NCBI RefSeq assembly: GCF_943193215.1
Contig: NZ_CALPDH010000010.1
Location: 62,001-126,000 of the forward strand
From: Acetatifactor aquisgranensis
GTDB taxonomy: Bacteria > Bacillota > Clostridia > Lachnospirales > Lachnospiraceae
Reading direction: 5' to 3'
DNA length: 64,000 nt
Part shown: one piece after another, positions 42,255-50,356 of the stretch
Position numbering within the stretch: position 1 is the stretch's first letter
How the letters are laid out: each line of letters starts with the position of its first letter
Made by a program: the position numbers and the translations under genes
Notes under the pieces: generated by a model
The model's database searches: none
Told to the model about the DNA's origin: nothing
The model's input: only the letters and a program-made list of their open reading frames with translations

Positions 42255-42284
42255 CCTTACATTTCCTCTTTATAACCTTACATT
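42255..42284 (-). promoter_or_regulatory. Direct repeats upstream of bceA, candidate response-regulator site
   Basis: On the minus strand AATGTAAGG occurs twice, at 42284-42276 and 42263-42255, exactly 21 bases apart, i.e. two turns of the helix and on the same face. They lie about 85-115 bases before the bceA start, where BceR would be expected to bind. A weak -10-like TATCTT follows downstream. Confidence 0.55.
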
Positions 42285-42294
42285 TTTGCAAGCT

Positions 42295-43350
42295 TCAGGG
42301 GCGCAGGGCCTTTGCGGCATTTGGAATCTCCAGGATGATTTCGGTTCCGATTCCCTCCTCGCTCCGGGTCTTTACTAAGATGTTCAGGTGGTTGAAAATC
42401 TGGCGGCACAGGTAGAGGCCGATGCCGGTGGATTTCTGGTCCAGCCTGCCGTTGTAGCCGGTGAAGCCCTTTTCAAAGATGCGGGGCAGGTCCTCCGCCC
42501 GGATGCCGATGCCGGTATCCTCCAGGGAGAGCAGCACCCTCTCGCCCTGTCCCCATGCCCTGATGGAGATGCCGCCCTGGTTGGTGTATTTGATGCTGTT
42601 GGAGAGGAGCTGTTCCAGGCAGAAAGAGAACCATTTTTCGTCGGTCAGAACCTTCCACTCCATATCAGGCAGTTCCAGGCTTAAGTGTTTGGTGATAAAG
42701 GAAATGGAGTGCTTTTTGACTGCCCGGGTCAATAGGCTGTACAGGTCATGGCTCTGGAGCACCAAATCGGAAGAAATGCTCTCCAGACGCTGGAAGGTCA
42801 GTACCATTTCCGTGTACTGTTCGATTTCCAACAATTTCTCCTTCAGCAGAAAACTCTCCCTGCCCGGCAGATCTGATTTGTCCAGGAGGAGCCGCATGGC
42901 AGAGATGGGGGTCTTGATCTGGTGGGTCCACATCATGTAATAATCGCCGCGCTCGGAGGCTTTTTCGGCCAATTGCTGCCGTTCCTTTTTCTGCATTTCA
43001 TATGCAAGGGACAGAAAAATGCTCTGTGCCATCTGGAAACTCTCGGCGGCTTCGATACAGAAGTCCGTCTCCTGAAGCTGCCTGGCCAAGGATTTGCTGA
43101 ATAATAGTTCGCCGGAGAGAGCGAAGTGGCGGAATGCCTTTTCCAGTTCCCTGCTTTTGTGCACGTATCCGGAGCCCTCCCAGACAATCGCGATGCCCCA
43201 GAGCGTAAGGGTCAAAAGGGCGGCGTACAGAAGCTTCTCCAGATTCTTAATATGGTACAGGCTGCCCACCATAAGGAATAGAAAAATGGTCAGGGCATAT
43301 AGAAGTAAAGTCGGTCTTTTTTCTCTCAGATAGCGCAGCCACAGTCTCAT
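42295..43350 (-). CDS. bceS: BceS-type intramembrane-sensing histidine kinase
   Basis: The 351-residue kinase has two N-terminal membrane helices (about 13-35 and 40-57) with almost no outside loop, the mark of intramembrane-sensing kinases that listen to a BceAB transporter. The H-box (MMWTHQIKTPISAMR), N-box (QLLSNSIKYTNQGG), and G-boxes (DTGIGI, GIGLYLC) are intact. ATG 43350 is preferred because GGAGG is then six bases away; the ATG at 43356 overlaps the bceR stop. Confidence 0.92.
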   Translation of the reverse strand: MRLWLRYLREKRPTLLLYALTIFLFLMVGSLYHIKNLEKLLYAALLTLTLWGIAIVWEGSGYVHKSRELEKAFRHFALSGELLFSKSLARQLQETDFCIEAAESFQMAQSIFLSLAYEMQKKERQQLAEKASERGDYYMMWTHQIKTPISAMRLLLDKSDLPGRESFLLKEKLLEIEQYTEMVLTFQRLESISSDLVLQSHDLYSLLTRAVKKHSISFITKHLSLELPDMEWKVLTDEKWFSFCLEQLLSNSIKYTNQGGISIRAWGQGERVLLSLEDTGIGIRAEDLPRIFEKGFTGYNGRLDQKSTGIGLYLCRQIFNHLNILVKTRSEEGIGTEIILEIPNAAKALRP

Positions 43351-43352
43351 GG

Positions 43353-44054
43353 TCATCCTCCAATCTGGTAGCCAAGGCCCTTTTTCGTATTGATAGGAAG
43401 ATTTGCTCCGGCGCTCTCCAGTTTTTTGCGCAGCCTTGTCATGTTCACGGTCAGGGTGTTGTCGTCTACGAAACAGTCGTTGTCCCAGAGCCGCTTCATG
43501 ATGGCTTCCCGGGATACGGTCTGGCCTGCATTTTCAAACAGGAGCTGCAGGATTCGGAATTCGTTCTTCGTCAGCTCCAGCTTTTCGCCGTTCACCAGCA
43601 GGGAAGCGTCTGCCAGATCCAGAATCAGCCCCCGGCATTCCATGATGCTCGTGGGCTCCCGGAAAGCGTAGGCGCGCCGGAGCATGGCCTGAACCTTAGC
43701 CGAGAGCACCTCCGGCTCGAATGGCTTCGTCACGAAATCGTCTCCGCCCATGTTCACGGCCATGACGATGTTCATGTTGTCGCTGGCGGAGGAGACGAAG
43801 ATGATGGGGACTTTGGAAATCTGGCGGATCTGGGCGCACCAGTAGTAGCCGTTGTAAAAGGGGAGGCCGATGTCCATCAGCACCAGATGAGGGGAGCAGG
43901 CGGCAAATGCGCCCAGCACATTGCCGAAGTCCTCCGCGCAGGTCACCTCATAGCCCCATTTCTCCAAATGGCGCTTTATCTCTTCCGCGATGACGGCGTC
44001 GTCCTCCACCAGCAGCAGTCTGTAGTTTGTCCGGTTTTCCGTTCCTGTATCCAT
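43353..44054 (-). CDS. bceR: BceR-type OmpR-family response regulator
   Basis: The 233-residue regulator has a receiver domain with acidic pair (EDDA), phosphoacceptor Asp in LVLMDIGLPFYNG and Lys in VTKPF, followed by an OmpR-type winged helix (about 135-230) with LELTKNEFRILQLL and TLTVNMTRLRKKLE. ATG 44054 has AGGAGG upstream. It is first in the bceRS transcript, whose 5' UTR carries two hairpins. Confidence 0.95.
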   Translation of the reverse strand: MDTGTENRTNYRLLLVEDDAVIAEEIKRHLEKWGYEVTCAEDFGNVLGAFAACSPHLVLMDIGLPFYNGYYWCAQIRQISKVPIIFVSSASDNMNIVMAVNMGGDDFVTKPFEPEVLSAKVQAMLRRAYAFREPTSIMECRGLILDLADASLLVNGEKLELTKNEFRILQLLFENAGQTVSREAIMKRLWDNDCFVDDNTLTVNMTRLRKKLESAGANLPINTKKGLGYQIGG

Positions 44055-44085
44055 GGTATCCTCCTGCCTGATTTAGGTACTGCAA

Positions 44086-44146
44086 CAGAATCCGGGAGAG
44101 GATTCTGCTGTCAAGTACAATAGAATCCAGGAGAGGATTCTATTGT
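44086..44146 (-). repeat. Two near-identical hairpins in the bceR leader
   Basis: Each 35-base unit contains AGAATCC-loop-GGATTCT. Unit one pairs CAGAATCC (44086-44093) with GGATTCTG (44100-44107). Unit two pairs ACAATAGAATCC (44117-44128) with GGATTCTATTGT (44135-44146), 12 perfect pairs. Loops are GGGAGA and AGGAGA. The C-G closing pair in unit one is T-A in unit two, a paired change that favours selection for the stem. They lie between the promoter and the bceR start. Confidence 0.75.
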
Positions 44147-44151
44147 CATGT

Positions 44152-44180
44152 ATTATAGCGGTTTTGTGTGGATTGTGCAA
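44152..44180 (-). promoter_or_regulatory. SigA-type promoter of bceRS
   Basis: On the minus strand, TTGCAC (44180-44175), a 17-base spacer and a perfect TATAAT (44157-44152). Transcription would begin near 44145, so both hairpins fall within an untranslated leader of about 90 bases. Confidence 0.8.
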
Positions 44181-44238
44181 GGGGCAGGAATAGGCGGCAA
44201 CATGCCTGATATTGGTGGAAAATGATTTTAGGTTGCTG

Positions 44239-44267
44239 TTGTTTTTTCTGAACGGATACTTTATAAT
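44239..44267 (+). promoter_or_regulatory. Promoter of mnmA
   Basis: TTGTTT (44239-44244), a 17-base spacer and a perfect TATAAT (44262-44267) lie 43 bases before the mnmA start. The divergent bceRS promoter lies about 60-90 bases away. Confidence 0.65.
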
Positions 44268-44310
44268 GTATGCATCAGTTTATCAGGGTGGCTGTTTGGG
44301 AGGAGACAGG

Positions 44311-45420
44311 ATGGAAGAAATTCATTCCGGGAAAAAAGTAGTGGTGGGCATGTCGGGAGGTGTGGACTCTTCTGTGGCTGCCTATCTTTTGAAAGAACAG
44401 GGATATGATGTCATCGGCGTCACCATGCAGATATGGCAGGACGGCGGGGAGGCTGCCCGGGAGAACAGAGGGTGCTGCGGCCTGTCGGCCGTGGAGGATG
44501 CCAGGAGAGTGGCCCAGACTCTGGAGATTCCCTACTATGTCATGAATTTCAGACAGGAGTTCAAACGCCATGTAATAGATTATTTCGTAGAGGAATATCT
44601 GCAAGGACGTACACCGAATCCCTGCATCGCCTGCAACCGCTATGTGAAATGGGAGGCGCTTCTGCGCAGGAGCCTTGCAATCGGGGCGGATTACATAGCC
44701 ACAGGACATTACGCCAGGATTGCCAGGCTTCCGAACGGGCGGTTTTCCATCCGCCGCTGCGTAAATGACAGGAAAGATCAGACCTATGCCCTCTATAACC
44801 TGACACAGGAGCAGCTCTCCCATACCCTCATGCCTGTGGGTGAGTATGAAAAGGAAGAGGTGCGCCGCATAGCGGAAGGCATCGGCCTGCCTGTGGCCCG
44901 CAAGGCGGACAGTCAGGAAATCTGCTTCGTGCCGGATGACGACTACGCAGGCTTCATCGACAGGGAGGCCGGAGACCGGGTGCCGGGAGAGGGGAACTTT
45001 GTGGATGAAAACGGCCGGGTGCTGGGCCGCCACAAGGGCATCACCCATTATACCATCGGTCAGCGCAGGGGCCTGGAGCTGCCTATGGGAGAGAGGGTCT
45101 ATGTGACCCGGATTCGTCCGGACACCAATGAGGTAATCATCGGACAGAATGAGGATATCTTTACCAAAGAAGTAATCTGTGACAGAGTCAGCTATATGGC
45201 GATAGAGGATTTGGAAAAGCCCATGCGCGTGCGTGCGAAGATTCGCTATAACCATAAAGGCGAGTACTGCAGGATAGAAAAGCTGCCGGATGGCCGTATA
45301 AGGGCGCTCTTCGAGCAGCCGGTACGGGCGGCGACTCCGGGACAGTCCATGTGCTTTTATGATGGGGAATATGTGCTGGGAGGCGGCATCATTGTATCAG
45401 GGACACCGCGGCAGATTTAA
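44311..45420 (+). CDS. mnmA: tRNA-specific 2-thiouridylase MnmA
   Basis: MnmA makes 2-thiouridine at the wobble position (U34) of Lys, Glu and Gln tRNAs, using sulfur from a cysteine desulfurase. The 369-residue product shows the PP-loop GMSGGVDSSVAAYLL, the first catalytic Cys in TPNPCIACN, the second in SQEICFVPDDDY, and the ITHYTIGQRRGLELP motif. ATG 44311 has GGGAGGAGA upstream; a longer frame to 44212 lacks a site. Confidence 0.97.
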   Translation: MEEIHSGKKVVVGMSGGVDSSVAAYLLKEQGYDVIGVTMQIWQDGGEAARENRGCCGLSAVEDARRVAQTLEIPYYVMNFRQEFKRHVIDYFVEEYLQGRTPNPCIACNRYVKWEALLRRSLAIGADYIATGHYARIARLPNGRFSIRRCVNDRKDQTYALYNLTQEQLSHTLMPVGEYEKEEVRRIAEGIGLPVARKADSQEICFVPDDDYAGFIDREAGDRVPGEGNFVDENGRVLGRHKGITHYTIGQRRGLELPMGERVYVTRIRPDTNEVIIGQNEDIFTKEVICDRVSYMAIEDLEKPMRVRAKIRYNHKGEYCRIEKLPDGRIRALFEQPVRAATPGQSMCFYDGEYVLGGGIIVSGTPRQI

Positions 45421-45558
45421 TCGCTGGTGAGTATAGGAAAGCCGGCAAAATTGACAAAAGGCGCACAGGGAGGCCCATATCCGCCATGAGACAGGCAATT
45501 TCCGCGCAGGAGAGCATATCATTAAGAAGACAGATTATTGTTAGAGAAGAGGGAAGTT

Positions 45559-46098
45559 ATGGATTTTGCTTTTCGTGAAAGGACACCCTTTAAAAGGAAC
45601 CGCTTCGGCTCCGTGACCGGGACTATCGTGGAACTGGTGCCCACCCGGGTGGGGAACCGCCGGGCCGATGGCTGCATGCTCTTTGCCATGGTGGAGGATA
45701 TGGATGGGAATATTGTGAATTTCGTGGTGACTCCATCTACTTATGTAGTGGATTTTGAGACCCTTTCCGTGGGGATGCTGTGCACTTTCTGGTATTCCAT
45801 GGACGCGCCCATGCCTTTGATTTACCCGCCTCAGTACAATGCTGTGGCAGCGGCCCGGCAGAAGAATGGGCGGATGGTGAATGTGGGGTATTATGATGCC
45901 TCATTTGTGAATGAAGACCAGACCCTGCAGCTGAATCTGGACAGGAGCGTGGATGTGCGGACTACCAACAACCAATACTTTCAGGGAAGCCCCGCCAACC
46001 GCAATCTGGTGGTGACCTATGACAATTCCACCAGGAGCATTCCGGCCCAGACCACGCCTTTGAAGATAGTGGTTCTATGTGACTTCTGTGGGAAATAG
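45559..46098 (+). CDS. Hypothetical protein next to the zinc-ribbon/TPM genes
   Basis: Not recognised. The 179-residue protein is beta-rich with a possible OB-like start (RFGSVTGTIVELVPTRVGNR) and a long strand region (VNFVVTPSTYVVDFETLSVG), no membrane segment and a C-terminal CDFC pair. ATG 45559 has AGAGGGAAG upstream; TTG 45538 is a weaker alternative. It lies 32 bases before the zinc-ribbon gene and probably shares its operon. Confidence 0.65.
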   Translation: MDFAFRERTPFKRNRFGSVTGTIVELVPTRVGNRRADGCMLFAMVEDMDGNIVNFVVTPSTYVVDFETLSVGMLCTFWYSMDAPMPLIYPPQYNAVAAARQKNGRMVNVGYYDASFVNEDQTLQLNLDRSVDVRTTNNQYFQGSPANRNLVVTYDNSTRSIPAQTTPLKIVVLCDFCGK

Positions 46099-46130
46099 GG
46101 AGCACGTTAAGATAAAGAGAGGAAGAAATA

Positions 46131-47120
46131 ATGTATTTCAGATGTAAAAACTGCGGCGGCAATGTAGTATACAGCCCGGAGAGACATGGGATGTACTGCC
46201 CTTTCTGCGAGAGTGAGGGCAGCGACGAGAGGGCGGAGGGCCAGACAGGTGCGCTGACCCTCTGCCCGAACTGCGGCGGCGAGGTGGAGGTGCAGGAGCA
46301 TACTTCGGCTACGCGGTGCCCTTATTGCGACAGTTTCCTGATCTTCAATGAGAGGGTGGAGGGCCGGTACGCGCCCCGGATGATGATTCCTTTCCAGATG
46401 GGAAAGGAGAACTGCAAGAAATCCCTGCGGGAGAAGTTCAGGAAATGCCGGTTCGCCCCGACGGATTTCCTCTCCGAGGCGCGCCTGAGCGGCATGCAGG
46501 GAATCTATGTGCCCTATTGGTTCTATGATTATGCAACCGTCTGCCATTTTCAGGGAGAGGGGACAAAAGTCAGGGTATGGCGGTCCGGGGACAAGGAATA
46601 CACGGAGACCAGTGTCTTTGCCGTCCGGCGCAGCATGGACATCGGCTTTGAGAAGATTCCCGTGGACGCCTCGGAGCAGATGCCGGACGACGTGATGGAT
46701 CTCATAGCGCCGTTCCAGTATGGGCAGATGGTGGACTTCAAGCCGGAGTTCATGTCCGGCTTTTACGGAGAGAAATACAACATGTCCTCAGCTGAAGTGG
46801 AGAACCGGGCCAGGGCTTTGATGAAAGAGGATGCCGCGAAGCTTCTCAGGGAAAGCTATGCGGGATATAATACCGTGCGCACCATGAGCGAGGATATCTC
46901 CGTGCGGGACAGCAAAGTGGCCTACGGCCTGCTGCCAGTGTGGAAGTACATCTACCGGTATAAGGAAGAGGAATATCCTTTTTATGTCAACGGGCAGACC
47001 GGGAAAATCGTGGGGACAGCGCCTTTTTCCAGGGCAAAATTCCTGGCGTACACAGGTACGCTGTGGGCATGCCTGACGATTGTCCTGGCGCTTCTGGAGA
47101 TATTTTTGGGCCTGCTGTAA
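46131..47120 (+). CDS. Membrane-anchored double zinc-ribbon protein
   Basis: The 329-residue protein has two N-terminal zinc ribbons: CxxC pairs at residues 5-8 and 23-26, and 46-49 and 64-67 (CKNCGG, CPFCES, CPNCGG, CPYCDS). A middle domain of unknown fold follows (about 85-300), and one C-terminal membrane helix (about 305-328, LWACLTIVLALLEIFLGLL). Proteins of this type often sit beside TPM-domain proteins, as here. It is likely part of an envelope-linked complex; the function is unknown. Confidence 0.75.
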   Translation: MYFRCKNCGGNVVYSPERHGMYCPFCESEGSDERAEGQTGALTLCPNCGGEVEVQEHTSATRCPYCDSFLIFNERVEGRYAPRMMIPFQMGKENCKKSLREKFRKCRFAPTDFLSEARLSGMQGIYVPYWFYDYATVCHFQGEGTKVRVWRSGDKEYTETSVFAVRRSMDIGFEKIPVDASEQMPDDVMDLIAPFQYGQMVDFKPEFMSGFYGEKYNMSSAEVENRARALMKEDAAKLLRESYAGYNTVRTMSEDISVRDSKVAYGLLPVWKYIYRYKEEEYPFYVNGQTGKIVGTAPFSRAKFLAYTGTLWACLTIVLALLEIFLGLL

Positions 47121-47153
47121 ATAAAAGGATGCCATACGTAGCGGAGGAAAGAG

Positions 47154-48056
47154 ATGGAAGAGGATTTTAAGAAAGAGGCAAGGAAGCAATATCTGCACTA
47201 TTTCCGTTTTTGGTTCCTTTCGATAGGGATTCTGGCAATTGCCTGTGTGGCGATGGCGATTGCGAACCGGGGGAAAGACGGGGCCAGGACGAACAACGAG
47301 GCGCCTCGGGAGAGGGTATATGACTACGCGGACGTGCTCACGGATGCGGAGGAGGCAGACCTGCGGGAATACATAGCAAAGATGGAGGGAAAGCTCCATA
47401 TCGATATCGTGCTGGTGACATTCAGCCAGTCCGTGGAGGGAGAAGAGGCCATGAAGCGGTACGGCCTGAGGTCTGCGGACTGGGAGCAGAATATGCGCGA
47501 TCTGGCAGACGATTTCTGGGACGAGAACAAGTTCGGCTATAATAAGGGCTTTGAGGGAGACGGCGTCCTGCTGCTGCACAACTGGTACGAAGGGCAGAAT
47601 GGCGAGCATCTCTCCACCAGCGGCAGGGTGGAACAGAGATTCAGCCTCCGGGATATCGATCAGGTACTTTACGCGGTGGACGACTATTATGACACGGATC
47701 CCTACAGGGCTTACAGGGCATATGTAAACGAGGTCTGCAGGCTGATGGACGACTCCCTGTCGCTTCCCTTTTCATGGGGGCTGGTGGCTGTCCTGCCGGT
47801 TATCGCAGCGGTTTTTTATGCAATAAGCGGTTCCCATCAGAAGAAAGCGGAGAACACAGTGGCCGTGAATGCCTATGTGGCAGACGGCAGGCCGCAGATA
47901 CGAAACAGAGAAGACGCGCTGCTTCGCAAGAATGTAGTCACCAGAAAGATAGAGACCGGTTCCGGCGGAGGAGGAGGGGGCGGCCGCAGCGGAGGCGGAG
48001 GCCACCACACCAGCAGCGGCGGGGCCAGCCACGGGGGCGGAAGCCACAGACATTAA
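47154..48056 (+). CDS. TPM-domain (YgcG-like) membrane protein
   Basis: The 300-residue protein has an N-terminal membrane helix (about 20-40) and a TPM domain (about 58-200; RVYDYADVLTDAEEADLREY and NKGFEGDGVLLLHN) on the outer face. A second membrane helix follows (about 212-230), then a cytoplasmic tail that ends in a Gly/Ser/His-rich stretch (GGGGGGGRSGGGGHH and similar). TPM proteins occur in photosystem and thylakoid repair in plants; bacterial roles are mostly unknown. ATG 47154 follows GGAGGAAAGAG. It is in one operon with the zinc-ribbon gene. Confidence 0.8.
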   Translation: MEEDFKKEARKQYLHYFRFWFLSIGILAIACVAMAIANRGKDGARTNNEAPRERVYDYADVLTDAEEADLREYIAKMEGKLHIDIVLVTFSQSVEGEEAMKRYGLRSADWEQNMRDLADDFWDENKFGYNKGFEGDGVLLLHNWYEGQNGEHLSTSGRVEQRFSLRDIDQVLYAVDDYYDTDPYRAYRAYVNEVCRLMDDSLSLPFSWGLVAVLPVIAAVFYAISGSHQKKAENTVAVNAYVADGRPQIRNREDALLRKNVVTRKIETGSGGGGGGGRSGGGGHHTSSGGASHGGGSHRH

Positions 48057-48117
48057 TGGAAGGTTTCAGAATCGAATATAAAGGGGAGCATCTCAAAAGA
48101 AAAGAGGCAGAATAAGA

Positions 48118-48888
48118 ATGAAAGCAAACTACCATACGCATACATGGAGATGCATGCACGCTTCAGGGACGGAAAAGGAATATGTGGAGAATGCCATCAG
48201 GGCCGGATTGGAAATCCTCGGCTTTTCCGATCATACGCCTTATCCATATCCCAAGGACTATAGCTCAGGCATGCGCATGCGGACGGATCAGCTGGAGGAC
48301 TACGTGGACACGGTCCTGGCCCTGAAGGCGGAGTACCGGCAGGACATCGAAATCCATCTGGGGCTGGAGGTGGAGTATTATAAGGACTATTTCCCAAAGC
48401 TGCAGAAGCTGGTGGCGGACTATCCCATCGAATATTTCCTGCTGGCCCAGCATCATTTGGGCTGCGAGATGTATGGCGGCTGGAGCGGGATGCCTACGGA
48501 TGACCCCGAGACGCTGCGGGCCTATCGCACGCAGACCACAGAGGCCATGGAGACGGGATGCTTCACCTACTTTGCCCACCCGGATCTCCTGCGGTTCATC
48601 GGGGATGAGGGTGTCTATGAGGAAGAGATGCGGATGCTCTGCCGGAGGGCCAAAAACTTATCCATACCGCTGGAGATTAATTTCCTGGGGATTCATGAGG
48701 ACAGGCATTACCCGGACGAGAGGTTCTGGAAGATTGCCGGGGAAGAGGGCTGTGAGGTGGTGTTCGGATTGGATGCCCATGATCCGGAGTCATTTGGCCG
48801 CCCTGAGATAGCGCGGGCGGCGGAGGAGATAGTTAAGAGGAACGGACTGCTGCTGAGGGATACGGTGGAGTTTCGGAGCCCGGTTTGA
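48118..48888 (+). CDS. PHP-family histidinol-phosphatase (HisK/HisJ type)
   Basis: The 256-residue PHP enzyme has the metal-binding motifs HTHTWRCMHA near the start, GFSDHTPYP, FAHPDLLRF and GLDAHDPESF. Firmicutes relatives hydrolyse L-histidinol phosphate in histidine synthesis. No other his genes lie nearby, so the substrate is inferred from similarity alone. The product starts at ATG 48118, 61 bases after the TPM gene. Confidence 0.8.
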   Translation: MKANYHTHTWRCMHASGTEKEYVENAIRAGLEILGFSDHTPYPYPKDYSSGMRMRTDQLEDYVDTVLALKAEYRQDIEIHLGLEVEYYKDYFPKLQKLVADYPIEYFLLAQHHLGCEMYGGWSGMPTDDPETLRAYRTQTTEAMETGCFTYFAHPDLLRFIGDEGVYEEEMRMLCRRAKNLSIPLEINFLGIHEDRHYPDERFWKIAGEEGCEVVFGLDAHDPESFGRPEIARAAEEIVKRNGLLLRDTVEFRSPV

Positions 48889-48947
48889 TGAACAGAAAAC
48901 AGATTAGTCAACAAGATGTACAAACAAATCTGCAAGGAGGAAATCAT

Positions 48948-49829
48948 ATGAGGCTAGTCACGCAGACACATATCACGGCGGAGACTTTCGGAGATGAGGC
49001 CTGCATCCCGATTCTGAAAAAAGCGGGCTTCGAGGCTTTGGACTGGTCATTTTTCGGCATGGAACAGGGAAAGGGGATCTGGTGCACCGATGTATGGAAA
49101 GAACATGCGCTGCGCCTGAAAGAGGTTGCCGCCCAGTGGGACATCGGCTTCTCCCAGGCCCATGCGCCATTCCCCTCTTCCAGGGGAGAGGAAGTCTATG
49201 ACAGGGAGATCCGGGAAAGGATTCTGCGCTCCGTGGAGGCGGCGGCCCTGATGGGAGTGCGGAATATCGTTGTGCACCCTAAGCAGGAGCTGGAGTATGC
49301 CGGGAATGAAGAGAAGCTGTGGGAGGAGAACCTGGAATTCTACCGCAGCCTGATTCCCTATTGCGAGGAGTATGGAATCCGCATCTGCGCGGAGAACATG
49401 TGGCAGTGGGACAGAAAGCGCGGCTATATCGTGGACAGCGTCTGCGCCAGGCCCGATGAGTTCTGCAGGCTGCTGGACGAGCTGGACAGTCCATGGATTG
49501 CAGGCTGCCTGGATGTGGGCCATTGCGCGCTGGTGGGCAGGGAGCCCCAGGATGTGATTCGTGCCATGGGCTCCGGGCGGCTCCAGGCTCTGCACATCCA
49601 CGACGTGAATTATGTGAGGGACTGCCACACAATGCCTTTTATGGAAGATTTGGACTGGGAGGCCATAACCGGAGCTCTGGCTGAGATTGGCTATGAGGGA
49701 GATTTCACGTTGGAGGCGGACGAATTTCTGCGCAGGCTTCCTCCCGAACTGATGCCCGAGGCCGGCTGTCTGATGGCGAAGACGGGCCATTATCTGATAA
49801 GGCGCATTAATGAGCAGGGACTGCGTTAA
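48948..49829 (+). CDS. Sugar phosphate isomerase/epimerase-like TIM-barrel protein
   Basis: The 293-residue protein has the AP-endonuclease-2/xylose isomerase-like fold: an opening beta strand with MRLVTQTHITAET, RNIVVHPKQELEYAG, EEYGIRICAENMWQWD, GCLDVGHCALVGREP and LQALHIHDVNY. The His, Asp and Glu metal ligands are apparent. Substrate unknown. The start at ATG 48948 is favoured by AAGGAGGAAATCAT; the frame extends upstream to 48885 but without a site. It probably ends at the terminator at 49855. Confidence 0.78.
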   Translation: MRLVTQTHITAETFGDEACIPILKKAGFEALDWSFFGMEQGKGIWCTDVWKEHALRLKEVAAQWDIGFSQAHAPFPSSRGEEVYDREIRERILRSVEAAALMGVRNIVVHPKQELEYAGNEEKLWEENLEFYRSLIPYCEEYGIRICAENMWQWDRKRGYIVDSVCARPDEFCRLLDELDSPWIAGCLDVGHCALVGREPQDVIRAMGSGRLQALHIHDVNYVRDCHTMPFMEDLDWEAITGALAEIGYEGDFTLEADEFLRRLPPELMPEAGCLMAKTGHYLIRRINEQGLR

Positions 49830-49854
49830 TCCGCTTTTGAAATTTCAGGAACAC

Positions 49855-49887
49855 AAAAAGCACCCGAGGTGAGAGCCGGGTGCTTTT
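49855..49887. terminator. Rho-independent terminator serving both strands
   Basis: AAAAAGCACCCG (49855-49866) pairs with CGGGTGCTTTT (49877-49887). The A-run on one side and T-run on the other make it suitable for both the TIM-barrel gene (plus) and rpsT (minus), which converge here. Confidence 0.9.
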
Positions 49888-49921
49888 CGATTCTATTGCT
49901 TATGGATGATAGGTTCTAAAG

Positions 49922-50185
49922 TCACGCCATCTCATTGACAGCTTTGGCAATGCGGGAAACCTTGTGGGCAACGTTGTTCTTGTGATAAACGCCCTTGCTC
50001 CCGGCTTTCTCGATGACTTTCGTAGCAGCGGACAGCTCTGCAGTGGCAGCAGCCTTATCGCCGGCAGCGATAGCGGCATAAACCTTCTTGATAGCGGTCT
50101 TGACGCCGGATCTGACGGCCTTGTTCCTGTCAGCCTTTGCACGGTTCACCAGAATTCTCTTCTTCGCAGATTTAATGTTAGCCAA
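49922..50185 (-). CDS. rpsT: 30S ribosomal protein S20
   Basis: S20 binds 16S rRNA early in 30S assembly. The basic helical protein reads LANIKSAKKRILVNRAKAD from the proposed start. The start is TTG at 50185 with GGAGGTG six bases upstream. A longer frame adds five non-conserved residues, and S20 in other bacteria begins MANIKSAKKR. E. coli rpsT also uses a TTG start, which matters for its feedback control. The product has 87 residues. Confidence 0.95.
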   Translation of the reverse strand: MANIKSAKKRILVNRAKADRNKAVRSGVKTAIKKVYAAIAAGDKAAATAELSAATKVIEKAGSKGVYHKNNVAHKVSRIAKAVNEMA

Positions 50186-50269
50186 GTCGTACACCTCCAA
50201 TTGTATACAGAATTAAATTAACGTTTCACTTTAGCCAGACACGGAGGACTATCGTAAACACATAAAGAT

Positions 50270-50298
50270 AGTTTAGTAAATAATAGAATATTTGTCAA
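50270..50298 (-). promoter_or_regulatory. SigA-type promoter of rpsT
   Basis: On the minus strand, perfect TTGACA (50298-50293), a 17-base spacer and TAAACT (50275-50270). It leaves a leader of about 80 bases before the TTG start. Confidence 0.8.
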
Positions 50299-50356
50299 GA
50301 CATAATCTGAGAAAAATTGTCTAAAATAAGAAATAAAAGAATGAGAGGGTGCAGTG

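Noticed and set aside
44094..44134. CsrA-binding GGA loops in the twin hairpins
   Set aside because: The GGA appears only on the plus strand, where the mnmA promoter lies downstream of the hairpins. In the predicted bceRS transcript the loops read UCUCC.
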